Positions 60,030 through 64,000 of a DNA stretch of 64,000 nt are shown here, in pieces. The notes under the pieces were generated by a model. That model was not told where the DNA came from and made no database searches. It saw only the letters and a list, made by a program, of their open reading frames with translations. The translations under genes and the position numbers were made by a program. Origin of the DNA: Terfezia claveryi (lineage: Eukaryota; Ascomycota; Pezizomycetes; Pezizales; Pezizaceae); assembly GCA_015179025.1 (NCBI GenBank), contig WHUX01000038.1:186001-250000 (forward strand), given 5' to 3'. Position 1 is the first letter of the stretch, and each line of letters opens with the position of its first letter.

Positions 60030-61348
60030 ATGGATTCCGGCCTCACTCTCTCGCCGGTGATCAACCTCTTCTTTGCATTGACACCTGCCGACAAACCTGG
60101 TAGCCCCTCTCATGTCTTGGAAAGGGTTGCATTCCAAAGGGAGCGCCCCAGCCTTGGGGACTTCACGAGGTTGTGGAACTTCCTTGGCCATGAGCCTCCT
60201 ACGAGGACGGTGACTCCTGCCAGTCCCTTAGGGCTTCTTCTCCCTGAAACATTCTCAGAAAAGTTTGCTCCCCCAAAATCAGAGACTCCGGATAGTACCC
60301 CAGATACTGGTGGTACCACTTCATGCACATCTTTGTCACCTCCAAGTCCACCTATTGTGCTACCGGAGAAAGCGTTGCAAACTCCCAAAAAGGAGAAGAA
60401 GAAGGCCAAGTTCTCTGGGATACAGCCGACCTCTGCTTTGCCGCAGAGTAGCTTCGCGCAACAACAAAAGCAGTCATCCAAGATCAAAGCTACGATCGAC
60501 GGTAAAGAGGTTGTCTGGGAGCAGCGGCCTGTGATTGAAGCCTCACTACCAATTATGTTCAGGAGAGCAGCCCTTCTGAACAAGCTTCGGAAGGAATTCC
60601 CTCACGACTTCAATCCACTTCAACAGTGTCAAAAGCCGGTCCATGTATTTATCGACAATTCTAATGTATGTGGATTACCCTTGTTCATTCATAAATTCTA
60701 ATCATGTGACAGATCTTGATTGGGTTTATCGACTGTATCAAAGCGCAACGCGGATACAAGAAGCCTGAACGGGTCCAAAGGCCTAGTTTTTCGTTTTTTC
60801 ACTTCACCATTATCCTTGAGAGATCCCGGCCCGTCGCTAGAAAAGTACTTGTTGGTTCACTGCCTCATACACCAGTCATAGACGAGGCCAAGAAACTTCA
60901 GTACAAATGTGACTTGCTCCAAAAAATTGAGACTGAAGGACCAGTCGAGCCTCCTAAGAGGAAGAGAGCAGGCTCGCCTTCCTCTGGATCCGATTCACCT
61001 TCCACAAAGAACAAGAAACGCATGGCAAAAAAGGAACAAGGCGTTGACGAGGTTCTAAACTTGAAGATGTGTGAGTCCATCATCGACGCTGATGTGCCAG
61101 GCACTCTTGTTCTTGCGTCCGGGGATGGTGCTATTGGCGAATTCTCTGAAGGCTTTTTGAGGACAGTCGAACGTGCTTTGAAAAAGGGGTGGAAAGTCGA
61201 ACTTGTTACCTTCTCCGCGAACATAAGCAGGTCGTATACGGACAAGGCATTTCGACGTCTCTGGAATCGCCAGTTCACCATCATCCACTTGGACCAATAT
61301 GCGGAAGAGCTTTTGGGAACTGGCTCTGCGGATTCACAAGGGATTTAG
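60030..61348 (+). CDS. NYN-domain (PIN-like) putative ribonuclease
   Basis: Two exons, 60030-60665 and 60713-61348, each 636 bases, give 423 residues. A Ser/Pro-rich N-terminal half with a basic patch (TPKKEKKKAKF) and a KPVHVFIDNSN block at residues ~202-212, where the NYN/PIN fold begins; the Asp is the usual first metal ligand. It continues ILIGFIDCIK, RKVLVGSLPHTPVIDEAKKL, EQGVDEVLNLKMCESIIDAD, GTLVLASGDGAIGEFSEGFL (the GD pair is another active-site Asp) and GWKVELVTFSANISRSY. A basic insert (PPKRKRAGSPSSGSDSPST) interrupts the domain. NYN proteins are predicted RNA-processing nucleases; the actual target is unknown. Confidence 0.88.
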
Positions 61349-63255
61349 TAACACTCTTGTTCATAGTACTCATTCTGGGCCTTCAGCAGGGGGGATTTTT
61401 CATCCCTATATTGTTTTTATTTCTATGTTTACATGCATCTTTTACTCGGTCCTCAACTCGCCGTATTACCCTTTATGCTGCTCTTCTCAAGATCGTATTG
61501 TGAAGCTTTGGGTATTGGATGCCTATCCTGCTTTAATTTTCGGTTATTGCAGATCTGGGTGTTAGATTGCATTCTATGGTTTTTGTCCTTGCATCTAAAT
61601 CTTCTGATGTCCCGGATTGTTAGTCTTATTGTTTTTATATACATGGACGCCTTCTTATTATTACCAGGCGGTAGTCCTGAATTCTCAGCTTTGCGCCACA
61701 TATCCAAGGTATTGCTATAAACTCGTAGCTGCGGGAGTTGTTATTTCTTATACAGCCACTGCTCTCATTATTCTACTTTTTCACACATCTACTCTTCTCT
61801 TGTTTCATTATTTCGGCATTAGCGTGTCCTGGTTTTGTGGGGTTTTATACTACTCTGTCCTACGGTGCGTAGCATAGCTTTAGTTGGGCTAGTTACGGGA
61901 ACCCCCGGGCGCAGGTCGGGCGCTTGAAGAGCATAGTTTCTGGACGGGAGTTCGGATCTTGGGTTTATAGTATTCTGCTTGATGAGTCACTGAAGTTGCT
62001 TGCAGTTCAGCCTATAAGTTTTCATCTATTGTTAGTCTGGTTTACTTTTTTTCGGATTATTTTTCCATTTATTCTTGCTCCTTAAATGGAGCCTGTGGTA
62101 AAAGCTGCGAGGTGGTTGTGGGAGTTGGTCTCTACCCCTCGATCAGAGGTGAAGGCGAGCATATGAGGGATGCAATATTCTATCGGCTATCTTGGTTATT
62201 AGTTTGACCATATAAGTCGACTTGATTTAACGAGGTCTATTTCCCTTGGGTCTCTTGATATTCATATGGGAGAGGGAGGATGATGAAGGGTGCTTAATCC
62301 AAGATGTTTCATTTTCATTTTATTTTGTTGCATCTGCAACTCCATTTCAGAGGAACTGGAAGGCATGAAGTAGGGAAGGTTAGGAGAATGCTTTTATCTT
62401 GTATGTTTGCTATTGATGGACTTGAGCTGAAGGATATCGCTGTACCTTGTCAGTACGCTGAGAGATCTCATACCAAATGGGGATGATTCATTCGCGTGGG
62501 GTTCGAACTAGTCAAGTTTACATTCCTTTAATTCCTTGATTTAGTCTAGCCTAACCCTCATCAGTTTGCTTCGTGTTAGTGGCAGCATTCTAAGATACTG
62601 GGATATACCAGAATAAATTAAGCGGACTTCAAAGCTGGTGTTACCCTGAACCCTCTGATAACAGTCAGATGGCTAAAAAAATCTCGTGCCACTGCATAAA
62701 TGTATCACCCGACTGTATGAGAGCATATATATGAAAGCATATAAAGAGCTGAGTATCTCAGCATTCCGTCAGGCCGCAACTCAGTGAGTTCTGTAGTTTT
62801 CGAGTTAGAAAAATTTAAAAAGTCCGTAAATAAGGGAGAGGCATACTTCAGGGTAACGATGTGAAAATGATCCTGACTGGAGAATATATAGTATATATAA
62901 ATGTAGAAGGGCGATAATTAGGCCGCCAATCAAACTGAGTAAAGTACTACAAACACGACCGGTTGAAATTTGAACTCAAGACAGGACGCAGTAAGACAGG
63001 ACGTCGTACGTCAGTTCTAATACTTTCAACTGCTCTCCAATTGGCGCATGCCACGCCGTTGTAGTTGTTACACATGGGTCGAGGCGGCATCGCAATTATG
63101 CATATAATCCGATTGATCGAACCTCACAATCTATTTAAAATATTTCCAATGAAACACTTCTAGACTTTACGGCTGCAGCTACCGCTATTTATAAGAAATG
63201 TCGAGATACCCCACAAGCTTTTTGGTCGAGACTAGTGGAGCAAACTATCAGAATA
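61349..63255. other. 1.9-kb gene-free stretch
   Basis: T-rich downstream of the NYN gene (61350-61870), where frames encode only hydrophobic low-complexity strings. A tRNA-like remnant is at 62955-63055. The promoter of the membrane-protein gene is at the right end. No conserved protein seen. Confidence 0.5.
62955..63055 (-). pseudogene. tRNA-like remnant
   Basis: On the minus strand, CCAATTGGAGAGCAGTTGAAAG near 63035 resembles a tRNA D arm and anticodon stem, and GAGTTCAAATTTCAACCGGT near 62970 a T arm. Between them an imperfect direct repeat (gtcctgtctta type) has been inserted. The stems do not close, so this is a degenerate tRNA or tRNA-derived repeat. Confidence 0.3.
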
Positions 63256-64000
63256 ATGGTTTTCTTAATCCCATCCAAATTTATATTCACACTTCTATAC
63301 ATCCCCACCTATATTTCTGGTTCCATTGCTGCTCCAATCTCCCCTTTCAGTGACACTCCCAATCACATTGAGACAACGCGATGGCAGCCTGAGCCCGCTA
63401 TGCGTGGTACATTCCGCCTGCTCATCAGTTGCCTTGTAACACTTTCCCTCTGCGCCTGGACAGCACTCCATCTCAATATCCCACCATCGGATCTGAGCCC
63501 TATCCAGTGGTATCTGAAGAAGGCAAAATGGCTGTTAATGGGAATACTTGCACCAGAGTTGGTTGCATATACGGCGTGGGATCAGTGGAGGGAGGCGAAG
63601 GAGTTGACGGCGAGAGTCAATGAGATTTTTAGAAACAGGGTAAGTGCCACGTATACACACCATATATGTACCACTGCCATACATGTAAAAAAGGGTTCCA
63701 CTGGCTAAAGCTTTCATGTTGACATAGGCCGCGGCAAATGACCCAGATTTCATTGCTCGAAAGCATTCTTGGACTCTAGTACATAGTCACTACGCCTGCA
63801 TGGGCGGCTTTGTATTTGATACAAATCCTCACAAACCCCATGAGGTTGAATACATTCCAAACTCCCCCCGCCTCACCATAAACTCCCACGGGATACTATT
63901 CCTTGCACAAAACGTCAATCTTCCGGACATACCCGTCGAATCCATCCAGGACCATAGCAAAGCCGACGATCTAGCAAAGATACTTGTCATCATGCAAGCA
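63256..64000 (+). CDS. fungal multi-spanning membrane protein of unknown function (5' part)
   Basis: First exon 63256-63639, intron 63640-63727, second exon open to the window edge. Starts at ATG 63256 with a hydrophobic segment (FIFTLLYIPTYISGSIAAP) that may be a signal anchor; a second segment, LLISCLVTLSLCAWTALHL, lies before IQWYLKKAKWLLMGILAPEL and VAYTAWDQWREAKELTARVN, followed after the splice by FIARKHSWTLVHSHYACMGG and FVFD. This order (membrane helices, then HSWTLVHS..A.MGGF and NLPDIPVESIQDHSKAD) is that of a family common in ascomycetes that I cannot name by function. The rest is beyond the window. Confidence 0.8.

Overview
This is a stretch of nuclear DNA from a filamentous ascomycete (Pezizomycotina). 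The genes are split by many short introns (mostly 48-65 bases, GT...AG, often with a CTAAC/CTGAC-like branch site). The products include fungus-specific or fungus-typical proteins: a DASH kinetochore subunit, Vid27, Inp1, an Hsp12-type protein and a Fot1-like transposon. Up to a dozen exons per gene in housekeeping genes fits an early-diverging class such as the Pezizomycetes better than Eurotiomycetes or Sordariomycetes; that is inference only.

Layout. 1-2.3 kb: probable 3' end of a Ser-rich gene and an orphan open frame. 2.3-12.8 kb: four minus-strand genes, EMG1 (ribosome biogenesis), an exportin-5/Msn5 karyopherin, VID27 and SPC34. 13.1-20.9 kb: RPN3 (proteasome lid), UBC4 (ubiquitin-conjugating enzyme), glutaryl-CoA dehydrogenase and FEN1/RAD27. 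21.3-23 kb: decayed PIF1-type helicase and tRNA-like debris. 25-31.5 kb: histone H1, LRO1/PDAT and an intron-containing tRNA-Phe. 31.8-45 kb: RAD54, an RSC1/RSC2-type bromodomain-BAH protein, SRP14 (reading frame apparently broken), SGD1/NOM1 and LPD1. 45.9-47.3 kb: a 1466-base Fot1/pogo-like element with ~90-base terminal inverted repeats and an inactivated transposase. 48.9-50.6 kb: INP1. 50.9-55.6 kb: gene-poor DNA with two decayed copies of an unrecognised gene family and a dispersed repeat. 55.6-61.4 kb: a glutathione S-transferase, citrate carrier CTP1, an Hsp12-like stress gene and a NYN-domain protein. 63.3 kb to the end: the start of a membrane protein gene that runs off the window.

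There is no gene cluster with a joint function; this is mostly ordinary housekeeping chromosome with a repeat-decayed interval at 50.9-55.6 kb. The most striking signals are in gene structure. LRO1 keeps its frame only with a single-nucleotide exon (28849), and FEN1 only with a 5-nucleotide exon (19555-19559) that encodes the catalytic Asp34. Both are flanked by introns of normal size and signals. Exon boundaries were inferred by eye from splice signals and conserved protein sequence, and each gene's exon lengths were checked to add up to whole codons.
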